Shown in pieces: positions 1 to 8,909 of a stretch of 64,000 bases of DNA. How positions within the stretch are numbered: position 1 is the stretch's first letter; the number at the start of each line of letters is the position of its first letter. The notes under the pieces are model-generated. The model saw nothing but the letters and a program-made list of their open reading frames with translations. It made no database searches and was not told the origin of the DNA. This stretch comes from Flavobacterium haoranii (GTDB taxonomy: Bacteria > Bacteroidota > Bacteroidia > Flavobacteriales > Flavobacteriaceae). The position numbers were made by a program, and so were the translations under genes. The stretch spans positions 51,944 to 115,943 of the forward strand of contig QKBC01000016.1 of NCBI GenBank assembly GCA_003246205.1, given 5' to 3'.

Positions 1-1
1 A

Positions 2-241
2 GGCATTTGCGGACAAGTAGCAGAATCCAATCAAAATTTTGTAGTTCCTGATGTTAAAGCTCAGGACAATTACATTGCTTGTAGTTTAACTGTAAAATCA
101 GAGATTGTGGTTCCTTTATTTGTTAATGGTGTAAATATCGGACAAATAGACATTGATTCTCACGTCATCAATCCTTTTACAGCTGATGATGAGAGATTCT
201 TAGAATTTGTAAATGAACAAGTTGCCCTATTATTTCAGTAA
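2..241 (+). CDS. Free methionine-(R)-sulfoxide reductase, GAF domain (C-terminal part)
   Basis: An open frame enters from the left edge and ends with TAA at 239-241, giving the last 79 residues of a GAF-domain protein. The segment reads ICGQVAESNQNF, then NYIACSLTVKSEIVVPLF and GQIDIDS. It closely follows the end of the fRMsr family (E. coli MsrC/YebR), which reduces free methionine-R-sulfoxide in the cytosol. From memory of that family, the two visible cysteines (in ICG and IAC) correspond to two of its three redox cysteines; the third would lie upstream of the window. The start and N-terminal half are not visible. It reads toward rpsO but a complete promoter lies between, so they are probably separate units. 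Confidence 0.85.
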   Translation, partial: GICGQVAESNQNFVVPDVKAQDNYIACSLTVKSEIVVPLFVNGVNIGQIDIDSHVINPFTADDERFLEFVNEQVALLFQ

Positions 242-244
242 GTA

Positions 245-275
245 TTTGTTTTATAGAAAAATAAGTTTATCTTTG
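245..275 (+). promoter_or_regulatory. rpsO promoter, Bacteroidota type
   Basis: TTTG at 245-248 and TATCTTTG at 268-275 are separated by 19 bases. This matches the Bacteroidota primary-sigma consensus (TTTG, spacer of about 19-21, TAnnTTTG). The start codon of rpsO is 57 bases further on. The -33 box overlaps the region just after the upstream stop codon. Confidence 0.8.
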
Positions 276-331
276 CACCCGAATTGAGATAACCTCAATT
301 GTACATAAAAATCATTTAAAATAATATTGGC

Positions 332-601
332 ATGTATTTAACTAAAGAAGTAAAAGCTGATATCTTCGCAAAACACGGAGGAAAAGCAGAAAACACAGGT
401 TCTACTGAAGGACAAATCGCTTTGTTTACATTTAGAATCAACCACTTAACAGGACACTTAAAGCAGAATCGTCACGATTACAACACTGAGCGTTCACTAG
501 TGAAATTGGTAGGTAAAAGAAGAAGTCTTTTAGACTACTTAAAGAAAAAAGATATCAATAGATATCGTGAGATTATTAAAGAATTAGGTATTAGAAAATA
601 A
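332..601 (+). CDS. rpsO: 30S ribosomal protein S15
   Basis: This 89-residue protein has the normal length of S15 and the family core: GSTEGQIALFTFRINHLTGH, then HDYNTERSLVKLVGKRRSLL and DYLKKKDINRYREIIKELGI. S15 binds the central domain of 16S rRNA early in assembly of the small subunit. The ATG at 332 gives the canonical MYLTKEVKADIF start. It has its own promoter and is followed at once by a strong terminator. In many bacteria rpsO is paired with pnp, as here, and S15 often regulates its own translation; I see no clear pseudoknot and do not claim one. Confidence 0.98.
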   Translation: MYLTKEVKADIFAKHGGKAENTGSTEGQIALFTFRINHLTGHLKQNRHDYNTERSLVKLVGKRRSLLDYLKKKDINRYREIIKELGIRK

Positions 602-607
602 TCAACT

Positions 608-632
608 AAAGGGGCTTCACGCCCCTTTTTGT
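608..632 (+). terminator. Terminator after rpsO
   Basis: Perfect five-pair GC hairpin GGGGC-TTCAC-GCCCC followed by TTTTT, starting nine bases after the rpsO stop. It separates rpsO from pnp, so pnp probably has its own start signal within 633-740. Confidence 0.85.
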
Positions 633-740
633 TTACAAATAAAGACAGAAAAAAGTTTGGTTTTTCATTGGGTTTCAAACAACTAACAACAACACGCAAC
701 AACACAACTAACCCTTTGTTTAATTAAGAATTAATTATTT

Positions 741-2918
741 ATGATTCCTAAAGTAACCCAAGAAATTATCGATTTGGGTGATGGTAGAACCATCACTATC
801 GAAACAGGTAAACTAGCCAAACAAGCAGACGGTTCTGTCGTGGTACGTATGGGCGATGCCATGCTACTTGCAACTGCAGTTTCTGCCCGTACGTCCAATC
901 CGGGAGTTGACTTTCTCCCATTGACTGTAGATTACAGAGAAAAATTTGCCGCAGCAGGTCGGTTTCCAGGCGGTTTCTTCAAAAGAGAAGCACGTCCGAG
1001 CGATCAGGAAATTTTAACAATGCGTTTAGTAGATCGCGTATTACGTCCTTTATTCCCGGATGATTATCATGCTGAAACACAGATCATGATTCAACTAATG
1101 TCTCATGACGAAAACGTAATGCCGGACGCTTTAACAGGTTTAGCTGCATCTGCCGCTTTAGCTGTTTCTGACATTCCTTTCTATAACTTAATCTCGGAAG
1201 TTCGCGTAGGTAGAGTTAATGGACAATTAATCATTAATCCTAGCCGTGAAGAATTAGAACAATCTGACATCGATATGATGATCGGCGCTTCTAAAGATTC
1301 TGTTTGTATGGTAGAAGGAGAAATGAAAGAGATTTCAGAAAAAGAAATGGTAGATGCCATTAAATTTGCTCACGATGCTATCAAAGTACAAATTGAGGCT
1401 CAGGAAAAATTAAGAGCAGCTCTAGGTTCTCCTGCTTACAGAGAGTATGAAGGTGAAGTAGAAGATGATGCCGTTAAAGCAAAAGTTAAAGCAGCTGTTT
1501 ACGACAAATATTATGCTATTGCACAAGAAGCTTCTTCAAAACAAGAACGTGGTGAAAAATTTGCCGCAGTAAAAGAAGAAGTCGTTGCTTTGTATACGGA
1601 AGAAGAATATGCTGAAAATGAGAACTTAGCAGAATTAGTTTCTAAATACAACTATAAAGTTCAAAAAGAAGCAGTTCGTAATGTAATACTTGAAAAAGGA
1701 ATTCGTTTAGACGGTAGAAAAACTACAGAAATTCGCCCTATTTGGTGCGAAGTAGATTATTTACCTTCTGCACACGGTTCTGCAATCTTTACACGTGGTG
1801 AAACTCAGGCTTTAGCCACTGTAACATTAGGAACTTCAAGAGAAGCAAATGTTATTGATTTACCATCAGAACAAGGTGAAGAAAAATTCTATTTACATTA
1901 TAATTTCCCTCCGTTCTCAACAGGAGAAGCAAAACCTTTAAGAGGAACTTCTCGTAGAGAAGTTGGTCATGGAAACTTGGCACAACGCGCCCTTAAAAAC
2001 ATGATTCCGGCTGATTGTCCTTATACCATTCGTGTTGTTTCTGAAGTGTTAGAATCAAACGGTTCTTCTTCAATGGCAACAGTTTGTTCGGGAACATTAG
2101 CCTTAATGGATGCCGGTATACAAATCACAAAACCTGTTTCAGGTATTGCTATGGGATTAATTACTGACGGCGACAAGTTTGCTGTATTGTCTGATATTTT
2201 AGGCGATGAAGACCACTTAGGTGATATGGACTTTAAAGTAACCGGAACTGCTGACGGTATTACGGCTTGTCAAATGGATATTAAGATCGAAGGATTGCGC
2301 TATGATATTATGGAGCAAGCTTTAGCCCAGGCTAAAGACGGTCGTATGCATATTTTAGGTAAAATCACAAATACTCTTGAGCAACCAAGACCAACTGTAA
2401 AACCAAAAGCTCCTAAAATTATTAAATTTGATATTCCAAAAGATTATATCGGTGCTGTTATTGGTCCTGGTGGTAAAAACATTCAAGCGTTACAAGCTGA
2501 TACTAAAACAACTATCGTTATTAACGAAGAAGGAGATTTCGGTATCATTGAAATCTTAGGTACAGATCAAGACGGAATGGACAGAGCTATTAAATCTATC
2601 CAAAACCAAGTATTTGCTCCGGTTGAAGGTGAAACTTACAAAGTAAAAGTAACTAAGATATTAGACTTTGGTGCTGTTGTAGAATTTGTTCCCGGAAAAG
2701 ACAGTCTATTACACGTTTCTGAATTAGATTGGAAACGCGTTGAAAAAGTAAGCGACATCTTAAAAGAAGGAGACGAGTTAGAAGTTAAATATTTAGGTTT
2801 AGACCCGAAAACTAAAAAACCTAAAGTTTCCAGAAAAGCACTTTTACCACGTCCGCCTAGAGAAGAAAAAAAACCAATTGAAAAAATTGAAAAGAAAAAA
2901 GAAGATCCTCAAGGTTAA
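741..2918 (+). CDS. pnp: Polyribonucleotide nucleotidyltransferase (PNPase)
   Basis: A full-length PNPase of 725 residues. It degrades RNA phosphorolytically from the 3' end and also acts in RNA quality control. Two RNase PH-like domains are visible: the first has [19 protein letters not shown] near residue 85, and the second has [15 protein letters not shown] near 325, [16 protein letters not shown] near 400 and [20 protein letters not shown] near 435, a catalytic-core signature. The C-terminus has a KH domain ([14 protein letters not shown], with the GxxG loop) and an S1 domain ([20 protein letters not shown]). The tail is rich in lysine and glutamate. The gene lies alone between two terminators. 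Confidence 0.98.
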   Translation: MIPKVTQEIIDLGDGRTITIETGKLAKQADGSVVVRMGDAMLLATAVSARTSNPGVDFLPLTVDYREKFAAAGRFPGGFFKREARPSDQEILTMRLVDRVLRPLFPDDYHAETQIMIQLMSHDENVMPDALTGLAASAALAVSDIPFYNLISEVRVGRVNGQLIINPSREELEQSDIDMMIGASKDSVCMVEGEMKEISEKEMVDAIKFAHDAIKVQIEAQEKLRAALGSPAYREYEGEVEDDAVKAKVKAAVYDKYYAIAQEASSKQERGEKFAAVKEEVVALYTEEEYAENENLAELVSKYNYKVQKEAVRNVILEKGIRLDGRKTTEIRPIWCEVDYLPSAHGSAIFTRGETQALATVTLGTSREANVIDLPSEQGEEKFYLHYNFPPFSTGEAKPLRGTSRREVGHGNLAQRALKNMIPADCPYTIRVVSEVLESNGSSSMATVCSGTLALMDAGIQITKPVSGIAMGLITDGDKFAVLSDILGDEDHLGDMDFKVTGTADGITACQMDIKIEGLRYDIMEQALAQAKDGRMHILGKITNTLEQPRPTVKPKAPKIIKFDIPKDYIGAVIGPGGKNIQALQADTKTTIVINEEGDFGIIEILGTDQDGMDRAIKSIQNQVFAPVEGETYKVKVTKILDFGAVVEFVPGKDSLLHVSELDWKRVEKVSDILKEGDELEVKYLGLDPKTKKPKVSRKALLPRPPREEKKPIEKIEKKKEDPQG

Positions 2919-2942
2919 TTTCGTTTATTAATTCAAATATTT

Positions 2943-2973
2943 AAAAAACTCCAAGTAATTCTTGGAGTTTTTT
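2943..2973. terminator. Bidirectional terminator between pnp and the WYL gene
   Basis: The hairpin AAAAAACTCCAAG-TAATT-CTTGGAGTTTTTT is symmetrical, with an A-run before and a T-run after. It can end transcription of pnp (+) and of the convergent regulator gene (-). Confidence 0.85.
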
Positions 2974-2983
2974 AGTTTTACAT

Positions 2984-4006
2984 TTATTGATTTTCGTTTT
3001 CATAACGCTTCAAAGCACTTTCCAGTTTCTGATGGATGATCTTTCGCAAGCGTTCCGGTTTCAGTACCTCTACCCCATCTCCGAAACCTAATAGTACTCG
3101 TTCTAATTCATAATTCTCGATCAGGAACAAGTTAATAATAATACTACCGTCTTCATTTTGCTGTAATACCCGTTGCGTATGGTGCAAAGGTTTAGTCAAC
3201 ACATAAGGAGCGTTATACGCATCAATCCATAATCGAATCGCCTTGGGTTGTAATCCCGTATTGACCGTAACCCCGATCACATTTTTGTAAAAAGCTTCCG
3301 CATCAAAATCGACTTGGATAAACTCGGCCTGAAAATCATAATCGATCGCTATGATCCTGTCCAAAGCTAAATTAACCACCGGTTGCTTCATGGTCCGCTT
3401 CCCTATCAGGAACCAACGGTTGTTGTATTCTTTCAGCACCAACGGATAAAAGCGAAATGTTCTTTCTTCCGTTGATTTGAACGATTTATAAGTAATCACT
3501 AAAACAACCTTTTTAACAATAGCCTGATAGATCGTATCTAAAAAATGTAAGCCCTTCAGTTTCTCATTTTTTTCCAGATGAATTATCGGCTTACTATCGG
3601 ACTTTTCCGCATAGATTTTATCTTCCAAGCGTTGTAAAATATCCGAAACATCTGCAAAAAGCGAAAAATCCTTAAACTGTTTCAGCATCGAAACGGTTTC
3701 CGTCAACACATTAATATCCGTTTCCGTTAGCGGAATATCCGTAATCGAAAAATCTTCATCCGCATAGCGATAAAACTTTTTATCATACACTTCAATAGGA
3801 GCATTATAGCCCAGTTTTTCACTGCGCATCATCTGGATGTCCAATTGCACCGTGCGTTTGCTCACCGGATTTTGTTTGCCTTCATATTCGTATAAAGCCT
3901 CATTACAAGCTTCAATTAAATCCTCCAATGTCCATTGGCGGTATTGGTTCTGCAAACATTTGTCAATGGTTTTATAGCGAATCAATGCATTTTTATTTTG
4001 AGCCAT
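2984..4006 (-). CDS. WYL-domain transcriptional regulator
   Basis: This 340-residue protein has an N-terminal winged-helix region (about 1-80: IDKCLQNQYRQWTLEDLIEA, then SKRTVQLDIQMMR) and a WYL-type ligand domain (about 150-225). That domain shows ITYKSFKSTEERTFRFYPLV, NNRWFLIGKR and LALDRI. A C-terminal WCX-like extension follows. WYL regulators bind DNA and sense nucleic acids or nucleotides, and many control phage-defence or DNA/RNA-damage genes. The gene starts two bases after the HD hydrolase stop on the same strand, so the two are one transcript divergent from the phosphatase operon. It is the best candidate for the protein that reads the palindrome at 4653-4681; that is inference. Confidence 0.85.
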   Translation of the reverse strand: MAQNKNALIRYKTIDKCLQNQYRQWTLEDLIEACNEALYEYEGKQNPVSKRTVQLDIQMMRSEKLGYNAPIEVYDKKFYRYADEDFSITDIPLTETDINVLTETVSMLKQFKDFSLFADVSDILQRLEDKIYAEKSDSKPIIHLEKNEKLKGLHFLDTIYQAIVKKVVLVITYKSFKSTEERTFRFYPLVLKEYNNRWFLIGKRTMKQPVVNLALDRIIAIDYDFQAEFIQVDFDAEAFYKNVIGVTVNTGLQPKAIRLWIDAYNAPYVLTKPLHHTQRVLQQNEDGSIIINLFLIENYELERVLLGFGDGVEVLKPERLRKIIHQKLESALKRYENENQ

Positions 4007-4008
4007 GC

Positions 4009-4620
4009 TTACAATAGATTAATTTCTTTTTGAATGTTTGTTCTTGCTTGCTGTTCGTATCGATTTCGGAAAGTTTCCGTTTGGTAAATGAATTCATGCT
4101 CCAGAAAATGCTCTAAAGCTTTTTTGCGACCGGGTTTATACAAAATATCAGGATATATTTTATATTCTTTTCTAATTTGACCGCAATATACTTGATAGTC
4201 TTCCCTACTTTTCGACAGTATTTTCAGATCGAAATCAATCAGCCAGTTAATATCCTCTTCTTCGTGCTGTTGGTGATGTTGCGTAGCAACAATCATATCA
4301 AAAACCAATGTTTTGTTGATATAATGCTGCGGTTGCAATAGTGAAACGGCATACTCCGCACTTTGCAATTCGTTGTCCTTACGAGTGGTTTTATAGATGA
4401 AATCATGATAAAAAATAGCGAACAACACTTCGTCCGGATGTTGCAAGTGCGCCCGATCATTTTCAAACATCTCGACCATTTCTTCTAAATGGGTCAGATT
4501 ATGATACTGCCTGGATTTAGCCGTATATGCTTTTTCTAAATTATCCCACAAATCCTTTATTTCCACAGAAGTAAAACCTATTCTTACAGCTAATTGCGTA
4601 AATATTTCCCTAAGATCCAT
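4009..4620 (-). CDS. HD-domain metal-dependent phosphohydrolase
   Basis: This 203-residue protein belongs to the small predicted HD-superfamily hydrolases of the COG4339 type. Metal-ligand motifs are visible: YHNLTHLEEM at 39-48, the HD pair in YHDFIY at 71-76, the HH of ATQHHQQH near 114, and WLIDFDLKIL near 126. The substrate is not known for this family; HD enzymes cleave phosphoester bonds of nucleotides or nucleic acids. It is the first gene of the minus-strand pair with the WYL regulator. Its start lies 33 bases from the edge of the palindrome at 4653-4681, which overlaps its likely promoter. Function in RNA end processing is possible but only suggested by the neighbours. Confidence 0.8.
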   Translation of the reverse strand: MDLREIFTQLAVRIGFTSVEIKDLWDNLEKAYTAKSRQYHNLTHLEEMVEMFENDRAHLQHPDEVLFAIFYHDFIYKTTRKDNELQSAEYAVSLLQPQHYINKTLVFDMIVATQHHQQHEEEDINWLIDFDLKILSKSREDYQVYCGQIRKEYKIYPDILYKPGRKKALEHFLEHEFIYQTETFRNRYEQQARTNIQKEINLL

Positions 4621-4652
4621 AACCGTTGTTTTCTCAAAAATACAATTCTTTT

Positions 4653-4681
4653 AGTACTGCGCAAAATAATTGCGTAGTACT
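4653..4681. promoter_or_regulatory. 29-bp palindromic operator in the divergent WYL/HD - phosphatase promoter region
   Basis: AGTACTGCGCAA - AATAA - TTGCGTAGTACT is an inverted repeat with one mismatch in each 12-base arm. It sits between the divergent genes. The core TTATTTTG on the minus strand is close to a -7 box for the HD gene. On the plus strand AACCTTTG (4687-4694) lies where a -7 box for the phosphatase gene would be, with the palindrome in the -33 position. A second copy of the core is at 17412-17436. Size and symmetry suit a dimeric regulator, most simply the adjacent WYL protein. Confidence 0.7.
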
Positions 4682-4712
4682 GCAAAACCTTTGCTTCATC
4701 AAATAAGTGATT

Positions 4713-5180
4713 ATGAAAAAAAGAATGTTAAAAGAGGAACCAAGTTATATATTTCAAAATAATAAATTACCTAAAGCACTTATTTGTGATTTAGATGGTA
4801 CACTGGCATTAATGAATGGCAGAAATCCTTTTGATGCTAGTAAATGTGAACATGATGTTTTGAATGAACCCGTAGCAAATCTTCTAAAAAACTATAAAAG
4901 AATAGGACACCATATTCTTTTAGTTTCAGGAAGAGAAGAACAGTTTAAAACTCAGACCCTTTTGTTCTTAGAAAAAAATACTATTGCTTTTGATCTCTTA
5001 CTGATGCGTCAAAGCAAAGATTATCGAAAAGATGCTATCATTAAAACAGAACTATATAACAAATACATTAAAAACAAGTTCTTTATTGAGTTTGTTTTAG
5101 ACGATCGCAACCAAGTGGTGGATATGTGGCGAAAAGAATTAGGGTTGCCTTGTTTTCAGGTTTTTTACGGAGATTTTTAA
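4713..5180 (+). CDS. HAD-family 3'-phosphatase, Pnkp/T4 PseT phosphatase-domain type
   Basis: A single HAD phosphatase domain of 155 residues. It shows DLDGTLA (residues 26-32, with the two catalytic aspartates), HILLVSGREEQF (about 69-80), and FVLDDRNQVVDMWRKE followed by GLPCFQV and GDF at the end. The last part is characteristic of the phosphatase domain of T4 polynucleotide kinase-phosphatase and its relatives, which remove 3'-phosphates or 2',3'-cyclic phosphates from nicked RNA. The kinase domain is absent. I chose the ATG at 4713 over the in-frame GTG at 4707, because ATG is favoured and nothing is conserved upstream. It begins an operon with two nucleotidyltransferases. Confidence 0.8.
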   Translation: MKKRMLKEEPSYIFQNNKLPKALICDLDGTLALMNGRNPFDASKCEHDVLNEPVANLLKNYKRIGHHILLVSGREEQFKTQTLLFLEKNTIAFDLLLMRQSKDYRKDAIIKTELYNKYIKNKFFIEFVLDDRNQVVDMWRKELGLPCFQVFYGDF

Positions 5181-5227
5181 ATCTATTTAAATAATTAAGA
5201 CAACATGTTTAAGTAATTTAGGCAAAA

Positions 5228-5977
5228 ATGAAAGAAGTAATACAAAACAAACTAAAAGAAATAGAACTTCAAAAAGGAGTTGAAATACTATACGCTGTAG
5301 AATCGGGGAGTAGAGCGTGGGGATTTGCCTCACCGGATAGCGATTATGACATCCGTTTTATCTACAAGCATGATTTGGATTATTATTTGTCGTTATGGGA
5401 ACAAACCGATGTCATTGAATTTATGACCGAAGACGATTTAGACGGTAGCGGTTGGAATTTACGGAAAACCCTAAAATTATTAGCGAAATCCAATGCATCT
5501 TTGTTGGAATGGATTTATTCGCCTGTAGTGTATTATGAAAATGAAGCCTTTATGAACCAAATGCGAACACTAGCTCAAGATTGTTTTTCGCCTGTGGCCT
5601 GTGTATATCATTACATAAGCACAGCTAAAAACTTTATGCTGGCTTGCGAACAGGAACAGATAAAATTAAAAAGTTATTTCTATGCTTTGCGTACGGTTTT
5701 AGCAAGTAAATGGATCGTAGAAAACAATAGTTTTCCTCCTGTAGCTTTTGTAGAATTATTACCCACAGCACCACAGCATATACAAGAGAAAGTAACTGAA
5801 TTAATGGTTCTAAAAGCCAAGCAGGGCGAAAGTTATTTGCACTCAAAAGAAGAACTGTTAACAAACTTTATACGGGAAACTTTAGCTTTTACTATTGAGC
5901 AGGCTAAGAATTTGAATAGTGGAAAAAAAGATAATCTGAAACTAGATAATTTTTTTAGAAGTTCCATATTAAGCTAA
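5228..5977 (+). CDS. Nucleotidyltransferase, YcgL/COG3541 family (first copy)
   Basis: This 249-residue protein has the polymerase-beta-type nucleotidyltransferase signature at 26-42: SGSRAWGFASPDSDYDI, with the GS pair and two metal-binding aspartates (39 and 41). The helical remainder, including DLDGSGWNLRKTLKLLAKSN and LLEWIYSPVVY, fits the COG3541 family. Some relatives add nucleotides to RNA or protein, but the substrate of this family is not settled. It follows the phosphatase gene by 47 bases and precedes a second, divergent family member by 18, all on one strand. This arrangement of phosphatase plus nucleotidyltransferases would suit rebuilding of RNA 3' ends; that is inference. Confidence 0.8.
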   Translation: MKEVIQNKLKEIELQKGVEILYAVESGSRAWGFASPDSDYDIRFIYKHDLDYYLSLWEQTDVIEFMTEDDLDGSGWNLRKTLKLLAKSNASLLEWIYSPVVYYENEAFMNQMRTLAQDCFSPVACVYHYISTAKNFMLACEQEQIKLKSYFYALRTVLASKWIVENNSFPPVAFVELLPTAPQHIQEKVTELMVLKAKQGESYLHSKEELLTNFIRETLAFTIEQAKNLNSGKKDNLKLDNFFRSSILS

Positions 5978-5995
5978 AAAAAAGACAAATTTAAG

Positions 5996-7054
5996 ATGAC
6001 AATAAGGGAATTGAAATACAGAAATTTGATATTATTCGAAGTCATTTCGGGTAGTAAGTCCTTTGGTTTAGATACCCCAACTTCTGATACCGATATCAAA
6101 GGCGTGTATTATTTACCCAAAGAGCAGTTCTATGGATTACAGTATATTCCGCAAATCAGTAATGAAACCAATGATGAGGTCTACTATGAGTTGGGACGTT
6201 TTGTGGAGTTATTGCTTAAAAATAATCCCAATATTTTAGAAATCTTAGCCTCTCCGGAAGATTGTATTTTGTACAAACATCCTATTATGGAGCAGTTGCA
6301 CATCAAAGATTTTCTATCCAAACTGTGTAAAGACAGTTTTGCCGGTTACGCCATGACGCAAATCAAAAAAGCAAGAGGACTCAAAAAAAAGATTGTCAAT
6401 CCTGTGGCAAAAGAACGTAAAAGCTTATTGGACTTTTGTCATCTTTTACAAGGCTATCAATCCATCGCTTTACGGGATTGGTTAGAAAAAAATAATTTAA
6501 ATCAGGAACAATGCGGCTTGATCGATATACCACATGCCAAAGGAATGTATGCTCTGTTTTACGATGAAGCTAAAACTTTGGGCTATCGGGGCATCATCAA
6601 AAGCGAATTGTCTAATGACGTTTCGGTGTCTTCTATACCCAAAGGAGCAAAAGAACTCGCTTACTTATCCTGTAATTTAGAAGACTATTCCAAATATTGT
6701 AAAGAATATGCCGAGTATTGGGATTGGATAGAAAAACGCAATGAAGACCGCTATTTAACCAATCAAAAGCACGGAAAACAATATGACAGTAAAAATATGA
6801 TGCACACCATTCGCCTGCTGCAAACTGCAGAACAGATTCTTTCTAAAGGAACCTTGAATATCAGAGTGACCAACAGAGAAGAATTACTTTCCATTAAAGC
6901 CGGAGAAATGGAGTATGATGATTTGTTGCAAAAAGCTGATGATTTAATTGCTTCGATAGAAGATTTGTACGTATCTTCGACATTGCCTGAAACACCTAAT
7001 TTTGAGAAATTAATGACTGTTTTAGTAGAAATGCGAAAAGAATTATATAATTAA
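5996..7054 (+). CDS. Nucleotidyltransferase, YcgL/COG3541 family (second copy)
   Basis: This 352-residue protein has the same fold signature as its neighbour: SGSKSFGLDTPTSDTDIKGV at 18-37, with GS and aspartates 31 and 33. FVELLLKNNPNILEILASPE follows. It is about 100 residues longer, adding a helical C-terminal part that includes KHGKQYDSKNMMHTIRLL, a segment typical of the longer members. The two copies are too different to be a recent duplication. The gene is 18 bases after the first copy and 14 before the secreted unknown, so all are probably one transcript. Confidence 0.8.
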   Translation: MTIRELKYRNLILFEVISGSKSFGLDTPTSDTDIKGVYYLPKEQFYGLQYIPQISNETNDEVYYELGRFVELLLKNNPNILEILASPEDCILYKHPIMEQLHIKDFLSKLCKDSFAGYAMTQIKKARGLKKKIVNPVAKERKSLLDFCHLLQGYQSIALRDWLEKNNLNQEQCGLIDIPHAKGMYALFYDEAKTLGYRGIIKSELSNDVSVSSIPKGAKELAYLSCNLEDYSKYCKEYAEYWDWIEKRNEDRYLTNQKHGKQYDSKNMMHTIRLLQTAEQILSKGTLNIRVTNREELLSIKAGEMEYDDLLQKADDLIASIEDLYVSSTLPETPNFEKLMTVLVEMRKELYN

Positions 7055-7068
7055 AAACAAATTTAAAA

Positions 7069-7956
7069 ATGAAAAGAAAATTAATACTATTTCTAATGTT
7101 TATGATTTCACAACTATACTCACAAGTTGATAAAGATTCATTGAAAGTTAATGAAAAGAAAGTAATTCACGTAATATCTGAAGATAGTATTAGAAAGATC
7201 GAATCATTACCAGTTTTACCATATCCGTATCATAAAGACTTGAGAGATTTTGATAATATTAATCAAATTCTAGGTAATCTATATGCTTCAATTTTTATTT
7301 CAAATAACAAAGTTAGAATGTATTATGCAGATCAAGGTAGAGAAACAATTGTTATTACAAAAGAAGGGAGGCTTGAGTTAAAGGACTTGTATTCAAGAAG
7401 AAGAGCATTTAAAGATTATATAAATGAAACTTCATCGATTTATAAAAAGCATTTTGATTACTTAGATAGTATTGGGAAAAAAATTATTCCAGCCAAAAAT
7501 TTAAAATTAAATAAAAACTTAGATGTAAAACTTGGTTTACCTATCGGATATAGAATGGAGTGTTATGAAGATAAATATAGACGTAATGAACTCATATTGA
7601 GGGGACCATTAGTAAGTGATTCTAATGAAATATTTGTAGAAGATTTTGTTATTAAGTATATGTCTTTTAAAGATAAAATTTATGAAATGTTAGATTTAGA
7701 TAAAATTTTCGATACAAAACGGCAAATAAAATTGTTGGTAAAAATATCTCATGATGGAATTATAACTATTGAAGATGCTCGTGCTAATGATAAGGATATT
7801 ACTAAGAATTTTCAAAAGAATGTAGAAAAACTTAATGAATGGTTAAGTATTGAAAAGCAAAATGGTAAAATATTTTTTCCAGCGATTAATATTTATAACG
7901 AAGAAGTAGATTACTTTTTTGATTTTTCGAATTTTACTCTTGTTGCAGATGAATAG
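7069..7956 (+). CDS. Secreted protein of unknown function
   Basis: A 295-residue protein with a clear signal peptide (MKRKLILFLMFMISQLYSQ). The rest is charged and hydrophilic with no domain I recognise. The start ATG is 14 bases after the nucleotidyltransferase stop, so it may share that transcript, although an exported protein fits poorly with nucleic-acid enzymes. It is notably richer in A and T than the two nucleotidyltransferase genes. It ends 20 bases before the first leader module. Confidence 0.6.
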   Translation: MKRKLILFLMFMISQLYSQVDKDSLKVNEKKVIHVISEDSIRKIESLPVLPYPYHKDLRDFDNINQILGNLYASIFISNNKVRMYYADQGRETIVITKEGRLELKDLYSRRRAFKDYINETSSIYKKHFDYLDSIGKKIIPAKNLKLNKNLDVKLGLPIGYRMECYEDKYRRNELILRGPLVSDSNEIFVEDFVIKYMSFKDKIYEMLDLDKIFDTKRQIKLLVKISHDGIITIEDARANDKDITKNFQKNVEKLNEWLSIEKQNGKIFFPAINIYNEEVDYFFDFSNFTLVADE

Positions 7957-7976
7957 TTTATATATTTTCCCTCGAA

Positions 7977-8087
7977 ATGAGAACACAACACACACATAGT
8001 ATAGCATTCGTAAAGTCAATCTATCGCTTAAGAGGAGATTTTCTTCGTAGTCGAAAAGCGTGTTTTGTATCATTATGTGTGCGCTAA
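7977..8087 (+). CDS. Putative leader peptide A (36 aa)
   Basis: A short frame encodes MRTQHTHSIAFVKSIYRL, then RGDFLRSRKACFVSLCAR. A -7-like TATATTTT lies at 7961-7968, so the message would start almost at the ATG. The 16 bases at 7973-7988 are identical to 15768-15783 of module B, and the peptides share MRTQ, YRL and CFV. Residues 16-27 (YRLRGDFLRSRK) are nearly all Tyr, Arg, Leu, Asp, Phe or Lys, using CGC, CGT and CGA arginine codons. These amino acids match the tRNAs encoded at 16.5-17.05 kb. An imperfect terminator follows. The peptide itself probably has no function beyond being translated. Confidence 0.5.
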   Translation: MRTQHTHSIAFVKSIYRLRGDFLRSRKACFVSLCVR

Positions 8088-8135
8088 AGTAAACAATATA
8101 TTCAAAGCGCTCTCTTATCCAAAGGGGCGTTTTTC
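8060..8135 (+). promoter_or_regulatory. Attenuator-like element A (antiterminator and weak terminator)
   Basis: GTGTTTTG at 8060-8067, inside the last third of leader A, can pair with CAAAGCGC at 8103-8110 (eight pairs, two of them G-U). The same 8103-8116 stretch forms the 5' arm of an imperfect hairpin ending in GGGGCGTTTTTC at 8124-8135. The two structures exclude each other, as in module B. The terminator stem here has a bulge and a mismatch, so this copy may be decayed. No tRNA or gene follows closely: 8136-8456 is AT-rich and holds nothing I can identify. Confidence 0.4.
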
Positions 8136-8456
8136 TATTTCTAAATGAATACTTAACTATATAAATTAGATTGACAAACTAAAAATCAAAGGAATAATTT
8201 CATTATTTCAATCTTACTAATTAAAAAAAACACTTGTAAAAAGACTTTACAACTTCTTTCTCAAACAACTTGTGATCTATTTTTATTGTACAACAAAACA
8301 ATCACAATAACGTGATTAAAAAATTGTTTTATAAATAAAGATCATAATTTATTTCTTTATCAGATTATGAAAGAAGCACGCCAATTTCGAGAAGCACTCT
8401 TTGAAAGAGAGGCTTATGTTGCTTTACCGGAGTTAAGTTATGCTTGCATTTCCATA

Positions 8457-8502
8457 GAAAAAAACCTGCCCGATGAAAGTTAACCAACATTCCGGACAGG
8501 TT
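8457..8502 (-). terminator. Terminator of the 120-aa secreted protein gene
   Basis: Read on the minus strand, AACCTGTCCGG pairs with a near-perfect TCGGGCAGGTT arm (one mismatch) and is followed by a run of T. It lies 45 bases after the stop of the gene at 8547-8909. Confidence 0.65.
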
Positions 8503-8546
8503 TCGCGAATTAAATTACTTAACAAGGTCTATACATTACACTGAAA

Positions 8547-8909
8547 CTATTCACAAGATGAAGCCGCAATTGTACTGCTCGCCTCACGATTGGTTGTTAC
8601 CTTAACCTGATAAGGTGCTGTGATCGCTGTTCCGGCCGGAACTAATCCGATATAATTGAATTGTCCGCCTGTAGAAGTAACGGTATTAATACGAACTGAT
8701 TCGTTCTTAGGTCCGTAAATTAAATAAACCGAATAAGCCGTTATCGGTACTCCTTTTCTCCCGCTTAGCGATCCGCTGACATAAACAGCATTCACGGAAT
8801 TACAAGTAACCACATTAGCATCAGAAAGTGTTACCGTTTGTGCTTTTAGAGTAGTGTTGAAACAGCTGAACAACGAACAGGCTGCAAGAGCTAAAAAATA
8901 TTTTTTCAT
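8547..8909 (-). CDS. Small secreted protein of unknown function
   Basis: A 120-residue protein starting MKKYFLALAACSLFSC, a signal peptide with a cysteine that could be a lipobox, although the sequence NTTLKAQT after it also suits signal peptidase I cleavage. The mature part contains AVYVSGSLSGRKGVPITAYS and TAITAPYQVKVTTNREASS, a beta-rich composition of the kind seen in short extracellular Bacteroidota proteins. I know no family. It is a single gene with its own terminator, facing away from the T9SS-protein gene. Confidence 0.6.
   Translation of the reverse strand: MKKYFLALAACSLFSCFNTTLKAQTVTLSDANVVTCNSVNAVYVSGSLSGRKGVPITAYSVYLIYGPKNESVRINTVTSTGGQFNYIGLVPAGTAITAPYQVKVTTNREASSTIAASSCE

Noticed and set aside
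5634..5864. Minus-strand ORF inside the first nucleotidyltransferase gene
   Set aside because: Shadow of a well-supported gene; the same holds for the ORFs opposite ftsZ, ftsA, the RND gene and the LamG gene.
7977..8135. Type I toxin-antitoxin for the small ORFs of modules A and B
   Set aside because: The peptides are not hydrophobic, have no membrane helix, and no antisense RNA promoter is visible; the attenuator layout explains more.
8367..8483. 38-aa ORF (MKEARQFREALF...)
   Set aside because: Overlaps the minus-strand terminator at 8457-8502, has no promoter or relation to leaders A-C.
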